Shown one piece after another: positions 21,901 to 36,900 of a stretch of DNA of 64,000 nt (the first letter of the stretch is position 1; each line of letters opens with the position of its first letter). The DNA comes from Owenia fusiformis (lineage: Eukaryota > Annelida > Polychaeta > Sabellida > Oweniidae), in the NCBI GenBank assembly GCA_903813345.2, contig CAIIXF020000006.1, positions 13,584,348 through 13,648,347 on the forward strand. The letters run 5' to 3'. Made by a program: the position numbers and the translations under genes. Under the pieces are notes generated by a model. It had not been told where the DNA came from and did not search any database. It saw nothing but the letters and a program-made list of their open reading frames with translations.

Positions 21901-24900
21901 CTGATATTCTTGATTGAATTTTGTATTCATAACATGGCTATGTGATACCCATATATGAAACAGAATATCAATTGGCGTCACTGGGAGGAAATCCTCCTTG
22001 GCTGTCACATTAGTTATTTATGAAGAAATGTATATTATTTAGGGTCTGCCTAAAAAACAGATGACTGGGTAGCCGGTGACTCAGGGTACCTAATGTGTCT
22101 AGCAGGGTTACCAACTTTCAAAGTTGGACATTTTCCCCTAATATAGTAGCAAATTGACATGATAGCCCCAGCCTCCTAAGTGTAAACTATACTGTTCTAT
22201 ATTTAAACATTATCTTTTTATCAAAAACCTACCAGAGACCAAGCACTTTTTGAATAATCAAATATTTTTTCAATATCAGAATACCTGGAAGGCATAAAAT
22301 CAAATCCTAGCCCTGCTAAGAGTGTTATTAAGTCACCTGGCAACCCGGTTATCCAGTCACCCCAATTTTACACAAAACCTTTAATTCTCCCCTCAAGCTT
22401 AACCCTCTTCTAAATTATTTTTACATCTTTCTATCCTAATCTGGACTTAAAATTATGATAAATTGACTTACCAAATTCACAATTCCCTGTTGATGTATCT
22501 GCCATGCTGTACATTAGCATGTTCCAATAATCCAGTGTTTAACTGTTTAATTCAGATCTCTTTCTTCAAAATGTAAATAATTTCTAATATTGTCTGTTAA
22601 ACCCGTTTCCGCCAAAAATTTGAATGGGTGTAACTTAAATCCCTTCTTTCATTGGATAGTGTAAAGTTTGGGTGAGTCTAATATTTCAAAAAGGGTACAC
22701 AGTGATTCAATGGACTGATCTGAAAGCTTATTCCCTAAGTGCTACTAACTGTATCTGTATGCAATATACACCACAAAAGTAACATTAAACATCTTCAAAT
22801 AAAATAATTTCCGTTGGACAATTGATTATACAGTATACAAAAGGAAAATAACAAAAGCATGACAGTTGGAGAAATCCTAGGTGCTGGAAATTTGAAGAAG
22901 ATTCTAGGATTTATTTCCAATATGTTGATGATAGCAGGGGTAAGTTATTTTTATTAAGATAGTTTTAAATACTTTTTCAAAAATTACATTTAATTTAAGG
23001 AAATCCAACTAATCTTAAATATAAAAAGAGATATTGAAGATTAGAATTAATGCGGATTATGTTAGCTTCCCCCTTAAACCAACTAGAACTTTTAAACCAA
23101 GAATGAATCACAGCCCCTTCAATGAATGATATTAATTTATTTAAAACTTATGAATTTGAAAATTTTAGATGAATAAATCACTGGCCCTTAGGAGGGGAAT
23201 AATAGTGCAATGATGGTGGTCTTTCACAACATGGACTCAACCACCAATGATAGGGTTAAATTACTGTTGCTGCAAAATGTTGATTATATAAAGCTATTTA
23301 TAATTTACATAATTTTTTTTAGGAACAAAGCCCTACATGCATACATAAAATACATTGATTGTGAAGAAGAGTCTGCTACCAACATATGGAAAAAAGGTGA
23401 GTTATTAATTCTAACATGTTTATTTGCTTTATGTTTTCTTTAAAACAATTTTTCCTGGAATTTTGAAACAATATTCAACATTTTTCCCTTTCGTTTGGTG
23501 CCCACATCTTTTGTATTAAAGGATAGTACCTTGTTGACTCCTTACTTTTTATTCATTATAAGTTCTAGTTCAGTGTTCCATCTGTACTTTGTTGCATTAG
23601 GCCATATGATGTAGATACTTTGTTTTATGTCCTGCTTTTAAGTCCAAATTACACAATGGCATAAGGAAAACAAACATTAACACTTGTTTGCTGGGAAATG
23701 TATATGATAAATTGCTTGAAAAGGGTATGGTATTCCTATTTGCAGTGATTTCAAATACACATTTAACTAATCGTGTACATTGGTACATGTGGCATGCAGT
23801 TTGTTTCAAAGATATTCATAGAAATAAAATGCTCAACTATTCAATTGATTATAATTAATCCAACCTTATTGATAATTAACAAATCAATTATATTTTAATA
23901 TCAATCTCAGTGAGGTAATTTCCAAAAAATTTAAAGCAGGTAATTTTATGATGAAGTAAATGGGTCTTCACATGCAGTGTTACTCTGAACAGATTTCTCA
24001 TTAAAATTCAGAGTATACCCTCACAAAAAGATAAAAACAGATGATTAAATAAAGGAAAAGGAAAGCAACACAAATTAACGAAACAGAATAATTACTTATA
24101 GTATGAACCTAAAAGTTAATTCATCACTTTTGTTTATTTTTAGTGAATATTTGTTGAACATCTTTTAAGGGCAAATTCTTTGAAATTGAGATGCATATCT
24201 AATAACCACAAATTGCACAAGCATTTACACTGCCATATAATTTAATTTGATATCAACTACAATGTTTAACTCCTTGATATTATGACAAATTCCATCTGAA
24301 ATTCACAAAACCACTTAGCGATTTCTTATATAATATAGCACAAACGAGATACTTATCCATTTCTATAGCATAACATCTTTACACAAAAGCTAGGCTTTTC
24401 AATAGGTTGAGATCACTCAGTTGTGAACCATATAATAAAATCAACTTCTAGATTGAGTTTCATGATTTAAGTTTGGAGAAATCTGATGAAGTTGAATTTG
24501 GTTATATTGCTTCAAATGTTCATAAAAATGTGAGCATTACAAAGAGAATGCTGTGTTTGGAAATAAATATATCACAAAAATATGTTTTTTTAAATAAATG
24601 GTTACATCATTTCTCATTAAAATTCTCCCAGATTCTCCTATTCTGAAGTCCAATAAACATGACAGTTACCACTTAAATGGATCAAACTTTCCAATGACTG
24701 ATTTTGACATTATCTGTTGTAACGAGTTGATCTAATAGAATGGACTGTTGGTACTGTCTCCTAAAATAAATAAAATACCACCCTTTATTTACCAGTGATA
24801 GACCACTTCAAAATGGGAATGTTAACCGTATAAAAACTAATTTGATTATGAATTTCTTTTTAATAAAATGTGTCAAATACAGAATCCAGGCTAGTTTAAC

Positions 24901-27900
24901 CTTGTTAGAATACAGCATGTTTCAAATGCAATTCAGGGCCAAGCTTGATACTAATTAATTGATATTAATGAATATAGGCTAATAGGACCATCCTGATGCT
25001 AAAGTGTCAGCAAGGGCTCAAAATTCATTTGATGTACAAGTATTGCAAATATTAGAAATAATGTTCAAAAACATCAAAGAAGAAAATGGATAAACAACCA
25101 ATAGGAAAAATAAGGCATGTTCTAATCAGTGGACTGGCCCCAAGAAAAGATGGACTGGACTCTGGGCCATCTTTTAGACATTGCTTCACAAAATTACTAA
25201 AAAGTGGACTTAACCCTCTATACTCCATTATGGGCCACACTTTAGGTTTTCTGTAAGTATTTTGACTAAAAGATGGCCTCAAGCAATACATATCTAAAAT
25301 TGAATTATCCCAGCAAATGAAGTTCGATAGGGATGTCACAAAGCCCTCCATTTGTCAAGTCCTTTTCCCAAGCACAATAAAAAATACGTGAATTTTTAAA
25401 TATCTTCCTTTCGAATTAAAAAGATGGAATTTAGAAGGTTTGACCGCCAAGGGTCGAGCACAGACACACATAACATGAGTAGCGGGATGAGTAGACGGTG
25501 TTTATCTAAAATATAGCTTTGTTTCATGCAAGAGGAAGGCATTTTAGCATAGATTGGAGAGCAGGGGCGTAATCAGCTTTCAGTCAGGTGGGTGCGATCG
25601 CCAAATTTTTTGGTTTCAGTCAAGTGGGTGGCATAATCAAGGCATAAGCAAGGCAAAACAAAAAAATAAGATCTGTTTTGGATTTTACAAAAATTGATGC
25701 AACTTTGCTCAAAATTGAGCTAAGCTTAAAAAATCATTTTAAAGCTCTTTTCTTCCACTATGTAATGGTTCTATTTTTATAGTTATGGTTATGGAGGGGA
25801 TGCGACCCATCACACCCCCCTCTGGCTATGGAGAGATTGTGTTACCCCTAAGCAATTCACTCACAAGGAATGGAATATTGTTTCCTATAATATATTTGTT
25901 CTCTCATTAATATGCTACTGATCTCCAGATGGCAGGTATTTAAATTAATCCAGTTCTTTCTTCCATATCCCAATTTTTAACAAGAACACAACGTTTACAA
26001 TATGTCCATACCAATGGGTGGTCCTAGAGTTTTTATCTCCAATGCCCAATTCTTTAATCAGTTGAAAATACAAGATTTTAGGTAAACAAAATCAAAATGG
26101 CAACATCAGCCAGAATGCCGCAAAACTAATCAGTTTGAGATTTTCATACAAGGAATCACATCTGAAAAGTTGAATTCGACCTTTCAGATGGTTCATCTGT
26201 AAACGTGTAGATAAGTCTTAAATAATGAAAATTTTAAAGTTGACATTGCAGATTGATATTAAGTTAAAGGTTCAGCATGTATCCAAGTTTCAATGTGATA
26301 ATTTGGATCACTAGTCGAATTATGAAGCAAACAAGTGAATGTCTATGATCTCTGTATGTTCATGTATAACTCACTATGTATGCCATGCGCCAGATAATCC
26401 ATTTGAGCATCGCTATATCAAAAAAAATTCATTAAATCCAGCAGCAGAAAAGACATGCTAACTACTGAACTATATTCATCATGTCCATGTACCCATTGTG
26501 TTAATTCAATATCAAGTGTGGTCATTTCCATAAAGATTATGAAGCATTTTGAGATTCTAGAGATAAAGTATGTAAAGGTATTATCACCACATGCACTTCA
26601 ATACTTATGAATTTTCATTTAGGTGCGGAAATTGACTTTTATCAATAAGTGATAATATACAATTGCATTGTTACCAGCCACCCCGAAAAAATATATAATA
26701 AATAAAAGTAATAGTTTTGATAAAAGTTAAATTACCAAAATTAGCAATAGATTTGATAATTATCAATTGTTTTTATAAATTATCAGATAATGCTAATTTC
26801 ACATGGGCCCTTTTCTATGAAACATTTGCTAGAAATAGTTATCAATAAAAGTGATAGTTTTGATGTAACTAAAATTATAACTGTTAGTTATAGTTTTGAT
26901 AATTATCAATATTAATCAATATTTAACTTAGGCAACATTTGCCCAAGACCACAAAAAATGTTAGTGATAAAAAAGTGCTGGAGAAATCATTGCCATTAAC
27001 GATAATACTCAAATCACACGGGCTTTAGCATGTTCAAGGAAAACAGATTTTTCAGATTTAGTCTTTATAGGAATAAGCGAAACTTGTGGCAATTTTAGAT
27101 AAAGGTTACCATTCAAATGACATGGGGCTGGAAAAATTAGCAAATAAAAGTGACTTTCCGCACCTACGTCCATATTTCCCTGCCATTAAGAGTGGACCCT
27201 TTTAATGAAATGATAAATAATTCTGATATATTTACAAAACAAAAAAATGAATGGATTTATATTTGTCATTTTACAAAAATATAATTCAATACTATGCCAT
27301 ATGTTTTTTTCATTTTCATAAAATATATACTGAAGGATTTAAACTACTGACTGCAAACTTCTATGATATTTTCAGTAAGGGAACATTTTATATCAATTGG
27401 AATTCACATCTCTCCTTACAAATTGATAGTTGTGGAAAAAAGAGTAAGTAAATTTAATCAATTGTTTTACCATTTTACCCCCCCCCCTCTCCAAATTAAA
27501 TTGAGTTAAGGTTGGTTGTCCAGCCCTGGGGTTCAACATTATACCATGAGGAGCTTCACTTTTCAAAATATACAGTCAACATTTGTAAGGGAAACAACAA
27601 AGATATTTAAGTGGCGTGCAGTGTGTTAGGTAGATTGTCGGCTGATTGTCTTCATTGAAAAGAATGTGAAGGATAATTTAAGTTTGACAAATTATGCAAA
27701 TATTATACAAGTGTGGTCATACTAAATTTATAAAGCAAGGCAATTTTAGATTTCAGAGATAAAGTATGATAGCCTTGTAATTCAGCTCTTCCAGATTTAC
27801 TCTGCCTTAAACTTACAATGGAATGCTATTGATTCTGATATATTTACAAAAAATGACGTAACTTCATAATTTACATCAACAATAGAATTCAACTATATCT

Positions 27901-30900
27901 GGTTCTTTTATTTTTTGCAAATCACAGCTTAAAACTAATGATTGCAAACTCCTCCAACATAATCATTTAATAGGGAAAATTCTATATCAATTGGGATACA
28001 CATACACCCTTACCAACTGCAAGTAGTGGAAAAGTTTGTAATTAATTTTTTAGCATTGTTTACCCCCACCTCTCAACATAAAGCTGTCTCGAGACTGTTT
28101 TGGGTCATATAAAGTTATGAAACCAGAGCTTCATTGTTTGTGATAATTGTTATTTTGACAAAATTATATAAAATTTTAAAGGGATACTAAGATACAATAG
28201 TTGATGGTGTCAGGTACAGATTGTATCACTTGATAAGGTTTCATGATTCTACTAGGCATGCATCTTGGGTGGGTTGGATCACTCAGTACCATCATTTTAC
28301 TTAACCCTTTATACTCCAGTTTGAAGCCACTTTTTAGTCATTCTTCTATCAAAATACCTAAACAGTGGCCTTTGTATCAGTCCACCTTTTAGTCATTCTA
28401 ACCACACAATGACTAAACAATGGATAAGGCCACAGAGTCCACTAAATTGGAGCCAGCACACCTTTTAGAACATGCCGAAAAATAAATATGAAACACAGCA
28501 GATGCTCATCAAGTTTCAACCTCAATCTAAAGCATTGTTATATTCCTTGGGCTATGAGGTAAGTTATGTGTTAGCATGCCACCAAGAGAATATTAATTGT
28601 CAAGATTTGGGTGATGATTATTGATCAAAGTATCAAAGACAAGGTGTCAATTTTTCTAGGGGATACTTAGTGTTTTGATATGGGTGAAAGACTAAAAGAT
28701 AGTAATTGAGATGCAACAAATATGATTGTAATCACAGATACTCTTATCAATTTGGCTCAAAATTATGTAATGACATGCAAGTTCCTCAAATACAAAGTTA
28801 AATTAGAAAGTTGATCAAAGTTGAAGATACATTGTGGACTATTGTGACTATTATTAAATTGTGAAAATACTTAGTTACACCCAAATTCTTGAGTACATAC
28901 ATGTCTCAGCTAAAATCCAGTTTTAGAGGAACACTTTTTATGTTATAATGTTAAAGCTTTAAAACAATGAAGCCACTATGTATTTGGTTTATAACAAGAT
29001 TCAAGGACACGGCATATTTATGCTTCCTTGCAAATGCTGATGCCAAAGTTCTGGTACCAGGGACATGTCAAATTAATCAACCTACTTAGGTGATGTGATC
29101 ACCAACTTGTCAACACTAAACAGTTTTCCATGACCTTCAATCATTAATCACGGAAACTTGAATTTGAATCAGGTCATTTATATTTGTAATAAAGGGAATA
29201 TCTCAAACTTTTTAGAAAAGGAAGGATATTTCATATTGAAAAGGAAGCTTATTTAGATTAAACATATATGATACCACCCCTTTTAAAATATATCCCATGT
29301 TAGTTGTGTTACATCCACACCTCTAGCATCTGATACACCGATACAAGTGGGTTAAATTTCAAAATGTTAATTTTTGCCCTCCCCAAGTAAAATAAACATT
29401 AACATTATGTAATGTTGTGATAAGGGGGAGAGGGTTATATCATATTAAGTAAGCTTTAGAGAACTGATTGATCTATTTCATTGCATGGAAACCAGTGTTT
29501 CCTAAGTGAAATTTTTGTGGTTTTGAGAAAATGGGTTTAAAGTTGAATATGAACCATTTATGGGTTTATGATACAAAGCTGATTTTATACTATCTCATGT
29601 CATTGTAAGGTTTGTGTATATGATTTCAAAACTATTATATTTGCAATGGTAAATGTAGTTTTTTCAGAAAGGAAATTGTGGCAGAAGATATTTTAGCTGT
29701 TTTGCACGTTTTGACATTTACGTTGACTCATTGTATCAAACTGATCAATTCATTGATTTTGCAGTTTGGAAAATAAAACTTATTGCATCATTAAATTTCC
29801 TTTCAAGTTTATAATGTTGAAGTTTTCAATCAACTGTTTTAATTGTAATTAATAATTTAATTAATGCCATATATCACAGTCATTGTTTTTTTAGTACATT
29901 GTTTTTGTCATTATACCATTATACTGTACATTAAACATTATTGCAATATTAGCATATACTGATTATTTGTTGAATGGGTTGACTCAGAATTTTAATGCAG
30001 AGTAGGCCCATTTGTAAGTTGTATGTGATGGAACCTTTGAATATATTATAATTACAACCTACATGCATCCTTCATTTCCAAAATACACTTATGTAATACA
30101 TTAATTAAACAATTCCATTTACTTAAAAAGTAGAATCAATTTTGAATAAATATAATTAAATTCATTGTTCCCCACCAAAGGAAAGTCTTTAATGCCCAAT
30201 GGAAAGATATTCATTGTATATAATTATAAAATAAAATATCATTGCAAATAATATACCCATTGCATGGGATAGGTTATTTTCTTTGGTATAACAAAATATT
30301 TGAGCTAAGAAATAATTTGTGAAGTTTTCTAAATGTTTTTTTAAATGAAAAATAGCATGCTCCCCTAAGCTGGACAAATCTTTGACCACCTGTGACTTAC
30401 CAACCATATTTCATGACTACCAGCCTGATATAGTCACAATGTTACATGACTTTAAATATCAAGTAGTTATTTCCTAAAATGACAGGGTTGCAGCTTTTTT
30501 TGACCACCCTGTACAGCAATATTATTTAATATTATTATATTACTTAAATAATATTAGTTTTCTTTTGTTTAATTCCAGGTGATGTTTGAGACCAAAAAAA
30601 CGGTGAGCCGTTTATGTTGGCTATTTCCAAAGCAACAACATGTATGCATGTCAATACAAGGATTGCCATTGCGCATGTTCATTTGTTGCACAATACAACA
30701 CAGAAAAAGCAAGCAGGATCAAAGATTATTAATTGAGCCATAAGAGCCAAATACGACACCAATTTCGAAAAAGAAGCTTTAAGAAGAAATTGGGGAAGAT
30801 AGCATCTCTCTATATAGGAATGAACACTCACTGTTGAGTCAAAGCCAGTGATATGGTGGGATCAATTTATGTGGCAAACGTCAAAGCCATTGTAAATTCC

Positions 30901-33900
30901 TTGAAGATGAATCTGACAAAATGCGAAGATAGACTTGATGAATATGACCCTAATTTACTTCAGATTTTTTTTTGAAATCGTTAGATTAGAACTTGGGCTA
31001 GTATAATGATGAAGCTAACAGATTATAATGTATTATGAAAGAACTAGAGTATTACTCATATTTACACGCCTAACCATCGACAACGTAGTGACAAAATATA
31101 CCATTGCACACTTTATATTGTACAGTGTCACTAAAAACTGATGATGCAGGTGTGATGTAGGTTTTCAAAAATTAATTTTGGGAATACTTGAAAGATTTCA
31201 ATTTCATCTTCAACTTTTAGCTTTCTGATTACATTAAAAGATTTAAAAGCAATGCTTGATTTTTTCCTATTTAGTCTATCAACAAAAATTGATCGGTTGG
31301 AAAATGTTGGGTTTTTCACATTTCCTTTGAATATTTTTCTCCTGTCACCTAAGAGTGTCATTTATTTTTATGAGAATATGTTTCTCTAAACTACACAATT
31401 TAAGATGAGTGAAGATTTGATAAGTATTATGTATTGGGTGTAATTTTAATAAAAAATCAGAAGAGTAGTTGTCAACTCCACTGAAGGGTGTCAGTGTAAA
31501 TGAAATTCACTAGATGTTATATTGAACAATGCAATAATTAAACAAGTTATGTTTAAGGAACATGTTCAATTATCCCCAATACAGATGTTCTAAAGTTAAG
31601 GTAAATTTGATTTTTAAATCTTGTTGAATGTTATTTCATTTTATAAAAGTGTTGGTGTGGTGATTAATATGTGACCATGGGGTGTTAGCCTCTTACCTCT
31701 TGATCACTTGACATCTGTACTTTAACGTAATAAGAAACACTTTTATGAATTTTAATTATCTTAAGAAGTTGATAGTGAGATTTATACTAGCTAGTCGAAG
31801 ATGACTTTTTAAAATCCTCTTTATGCTATATCTGGAAAGTGTTGAGGTTCAATACGATGGTTCAATCAAGTTTAAGTAATACTGTGATTGTTAAGTTTCA
31901 GTTTTAAATCAATCTGATCCCCCTGCCCATTAGTGTTATTAAAAATATGTTGTCAGGGTTAACTGTGAATTCAGATATGTAAGTTCATTGGGACAACGTA
32001 CATCAAGATGACAAGGCACATTTGTAATTTTTTGATTTTTATTATTTTAACTAAAACATGAATATTTATTAAATTTTCAACCGACCTTAATTGTGTAACT
32101 TAAGGAAACATATTCTCATAAAAATAATTGACACTCTTAGGCGACAGGGGGAAAAATGATCAAAGTAAATGTGAAAAATTCAACATTTTCCAACCGATCA
32201 TTGTTTGTGGTTAGATTTACTATGAAAAAAATCGAGCACTGCTCGAAAATCTTTTAACGTAATCAGAAAGCTAATGGTTTTCCTAATCGAATACACACAA
32301 AATTAAACATGAAATTCTTTATGCATTCCTCAGATTAATTTTTAAAACCTACATCACACCTACATCATATCTTTTGCTTCATATCAGTTAGAATAGTGAC
32401 ACTGTACATCAAAAGTCTACGAGGGTATATTTTGTCACTGTACTTTTTCGATGATCAGGTGTGATTTAAAATAAAAAAGTTAAAATGATCAATCTTCTGC
32501 CTGTTGTACCATCTGTTACAGTATCTTCTAATGAAGTATTTTCTGTAATGCTAAAGATTACTTGATCTGTACGTGATGAACTACTTTTTAAAAATATCTT
32601 GTCATAAAATTTAAAATTATACTTATATAGAATTGCAATTAAAACATTATATAGGACATGTTAATTGCAATCTGATGAAAATTTCTGTTGCCAAACTTAT
32701 GAATGGAAGCGAAATTGCTTTTAACACTCAAATGTTGACTTAATGAATTTGAATTCAAACATCAATTTCGATTAAAAAACAGAAGTGAAAACTATAATTT
32801 CTGAATCCTTACCTGTAATGTCAGTTTACTAGAATGTCTGAATTCAGACACCTTATTTTAGTTTTATAGATTGTTGTCTGAATTCAGGCACCTCATCCAA
32901 GCTTAGCAAGTTGTCTGAATTCAGACACTATATTTCAGTTTTATAGATTGCTGTCTGAATTAAGGCACCTCATTCAAGCTTAGTAAAGTGTCTGAATTCA
33001 GACACCATATTTCAGTTTTATAGATTGTTGTCTGAATTCAGGCACCTCATCCAAGCTTAGCAAAGTGTCTGAATTCAGACACCATATTTCAGTTTCATGG
33101 AATGTTGTCTGAATTCAGGCACCTCATCCAAGCTTAGCGAGTTGTCTGAATTCAGACACCATATTTCAGTTTTATGGAATGTTGTCTGAATTCAGGCACC
33201 TCATCCAAGCTTAGCAAAGTGTCTGAATTCAGACACCTTATTTTAGTTTAAGAGAATCTTGTCTTTTTAAATTAAAAATGTGTGGGCATGTCTGAATTCA
33301 GACACATATTTTCCCATACTAAGAGTTGCATAGAGTAAAACATCTGCCTGAATTCAGACACTTCATTTATCTACACAAAAAGCTTGTAAATATGTTGCTG
33401 ATGTCTGTACATAACATAGATATACAGTACCTAGAAATATATATCTTTATTTTTATACTTTGCTGGTTGTTTATAATCTTTTCTCATACAAAAAACTTCT
33501 CCAACACCTGAAGAATACATTAATTGTCAAATATATTTCTTAATTTATATTAATAATTCAAACTTTTGTCACCTATGGAATTGCCAAACTACACTGGAAC
33601 CTGTTTATATATATTCCAGAATATATCATAATTATACTCTTTCTTATTGTAAATGGCGTACAATTTTGGTATTTCCTTCCCCAACAAATTCAATTCTGTA
33701 GATGTTGTTTTTCCAGTGATCTCCACAAATTCTCCAAGGTTCACCTGTACATTTAATTGTACATTCACTGTCATCTACCTTCCCATGTTTCCCATATGAG
33801 TTCCCACACCAACATTGTGCTCCTATTTGTATACCAGCATATACGTAGCCTTCTGCTGCAAGTAAAAAAATGACTTATGTGAATTTCTTTTTTTCTGTTC

Positions 33901-36900
33901 AATATACAAGTTATGTACAAGTAAAATAGATAAAAATAAAACCAGGTCATCTATTTTTCACACCACCTCCATTCATTCAGACATTTGCAGCAGTCATACC
34001 ATTCAGCTCAGGTTCAAATGAAAAAATACATTTTTTAAATTGACCAGGTGACCAGACTTGTTGTTTTATTTGGAAAATTATTTCAAGTTACCAGTAAGCG
34101 ATGGCAAAATATTTCTTTTGTAAGGGCAATTATTTTGGCTTCCAGTCGACTTTGACCCTCGTCAACTTGGACCCTAAAGTCAACTCAGACCCTAGTCAAC
34201 TTGGATTTATGTATTTCTAAGGGCCTTACCCTCATGACAGCCTTTCAGACATTTTTCCAGTGTCATATCCCCATAGCTGTGGAAGAGAGGCAGGTCACGG
34301 TCCCTGGTATCTTTATAGCAGCCCAGTGTCAATGATGTTACTAAATAAAAAGAAAATCTATGTGCAAAATATATTGTTCCTGAATGTAGAGCTGGATATT
34401 GCAAGTTATATTTGGAACAGTTGTCACAAATTAAGAGATCTATTATTGTCTAAGCTTGAATGTTACAGCAAATATCTTTGCCTTGCTTAATCAATATGTC
34501 AGTGACGTTGATATACACTCCCCTAGTAAAGTTTAGAAATATTCTTTCTTCATTTAACTACATCTTAAATGGCAATTGTGTTTAATTTATTTTTTGAAAA
34601 GCCTGGAAAAGTGGACTTAGTTTAGTTTAATAATGCATAGTATTCAGTTGGTAATGGTGAAATCTTGATCACGGGTTAATCATTTATGTCAGTAATTAAG
34701 AAAAAATATTTCTTTTTAGAAAACGATTTTGCTTATAGTATTTTATTTGACTACAAATTTGTACTGGTTTTGGATCAAAAATCAGGCAATAGACAATAGG
34801 TTTCCATCGTTTTGGACCTGAGTGTACTTAAAACTTACTTTTTCTTGTTTCGTTCCGGCATTTGTCTTTCTCTGCTATATCTCCCAATCTTTCATTAACA
34901 TCCTCTATCAGTTGTTTTATAGTATTAATGTCTTCCTTTACCTCATCCAATCCCTCATTGAGTAGATTTCTAATGCCCCTTTTTACCTGCCTCAGGTTTG
35001 ATATGGTAATTTCATTCTCTTTATTTGTTTCAGCAGATAGTTTGGTTACATCAGTTGTTAAGACTATAAATAGCAGTGCTTTTAGCATCTTGTTTAATCG
35101 TATTCTATGACCTGAATGATTGTTACATTTAATACATGATCGTTTAAAGTTATTATCATGATGATATTTATGTTGAAATTTTTTCTAATAAAGCTATCAT
35201 ATAATGATAATGTCATCAAAGGGCATAATATATAATTAACCTAGATATTAATGCACTTAATAAAAAGAATAGAATTAACCAAGCTGATAATGTAGTTATA
35301 AATTTAAGAAAAAAATTGTTACAAAATCTTTTGTCAAATTGCTTCATAGTATGATGAAGCAATAAAACCTGATGTGTACCTGTAACTCTCAACCAGACAT
35401 TAATAGTGCTGTATACTTAACCTCTTGACTACTGCTGTATACTTAACCTCTTGACTACTGCTGTATACTGTTCTTAACCTCTTGACTACTGCTGTATACT
35501 GTACTTAACCTCTTGACTACTGCTGTATACTTAACCTCTTGACTACTGCTGTATACTTAACCTCTTGACTACTGCTGTATACTTAACCTCTTGACTACTG
35601 CTGTATACTTAACCTCTTGACTACTGCTGTATACTTAACCTCTTGACTACCTGGAGTAACGAGATTTCTCGTCACCTCAGAAATGACCTTGAAACCCAGA
35701 GTGACAAGAAAATCTGTCACAAAATTTTTCACTAAAATCGCTCTTGTTTGAAAATTTCATCCAATTTACACAAAAATTGTTTTAAAATGTATAGAAATGA
35801 TCTCTGCCATCTAATTTTACTAAGTTGAGCATCTAATAAAGTTATATAGATATGTAGTAAAATGTCAAAAGGTGGAAAAGATAAAAAAATCTCTTGTTTC
35901 AACTGACTTTAGAGCCTGGGATTCAAGAGGTTAATGAGTAAATTAATAACATGTAGTTTTATTGATGGAATTAAAAGTAAAACAAAACAATTATGAGTCT
36001 AATTCCGTTTAATTGCAGTTTATATTTGCCATGTCGACCATGAAATGCTTGATCAAAGCTTATATTTGCCATGTTTTCAATAACATGCTTGGTCACAACA
36101 TATGTTTTATGATCTTCTATTATTCAAATATACACCAAGTCTTGAATTAATGTACATTTCATTGTAATATAATATGAGGTTGCACTCATTTGAGCAATTG
36201 TTATTATACATATCATTTCTATTATTCATACGTTTGTTATAATGCCATGTATATATTACAATACTTTACAACATCTTGCTGATTGGACAGGGTGCTCCAT
36301 AATTAATGACTATGAGAATTTAATATTTCTGAAATTCAAAACATACATATTGTCACTACATTGTATTTTTGAAACAGTGTCTAAATGTCAGTATCATAAA
36401 ATACATTACCATGGGCGTAGCGCCCGGTACGCTGGGTACGCACAGGCGTACCAGATGGTTGCAAATTCGCTAAAAATACAACCAAATTTCCAGACCCCCC
36501 TGAATGCTCGTTTTTGATTCTTGACTCTTGTTCCTGTGGTGGTGGCGTACTACTAAGAAAAATAGCGCTACACCCATGATTACGTTATCTATCACTCTTG
36601 ATTCTCTCTTGTTTTATGACATATGGTATGAAACTATAGCAATTGCAAGTGTACGGTTCGTCATGTTGTATAAGAAGGCACATTATTGTATTTGCACATT
36701 ATTGTTTTTTCAGGCAGGTGCAGCAAAGAAAAAGCGCAAACGCCAACGCAAATCCAGGTATGTACATTTTAATTATTGCCACAGCCAAAGATACAGTATT
36801 ACCAAGACTCTCTTTTATATTATTTTATGTTTAGAGGCATTTAATAACGAACATGTTATCTATACTTATATACATATTTTTGAATTGAAAGTCATAAAAC

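Larger units (their letters stand above)
16802..36713 (+). other. SUCO: Last long intron of SUCO (about 19.9 kb)
   Basis: Inferred because exons on both sides share phase 0 and a basic segment follows in both this gene and vertebrate SUCO as I remember it. It is filled with tandem repeats, MITEs, long-TIR elements and an antisense WSC gene, listed separately. The stretches 20100-22060, 22360-25110, 28490-31068 and 35651-36410 show no gene or clear repeat. An additional small exon cannot be excluded. Confidence 0.6.

Noticed and set aside
23323-23396. Exon-like island between ttttttttag and GTGAGT ([16 protein letters not shown])
   Set aside because: 74 nt shifts the SUCO frame between two phase-0 exons, and there is no family resemblance; possible cryptic exon only.
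17262-33362. CRISPR-like interpretation of the regularly spaced palindromes
   Set aside because: Animal nuclear intron, spacers are themselves repeated, and no cas genes; a minisatellite with a palindromic core explains it.
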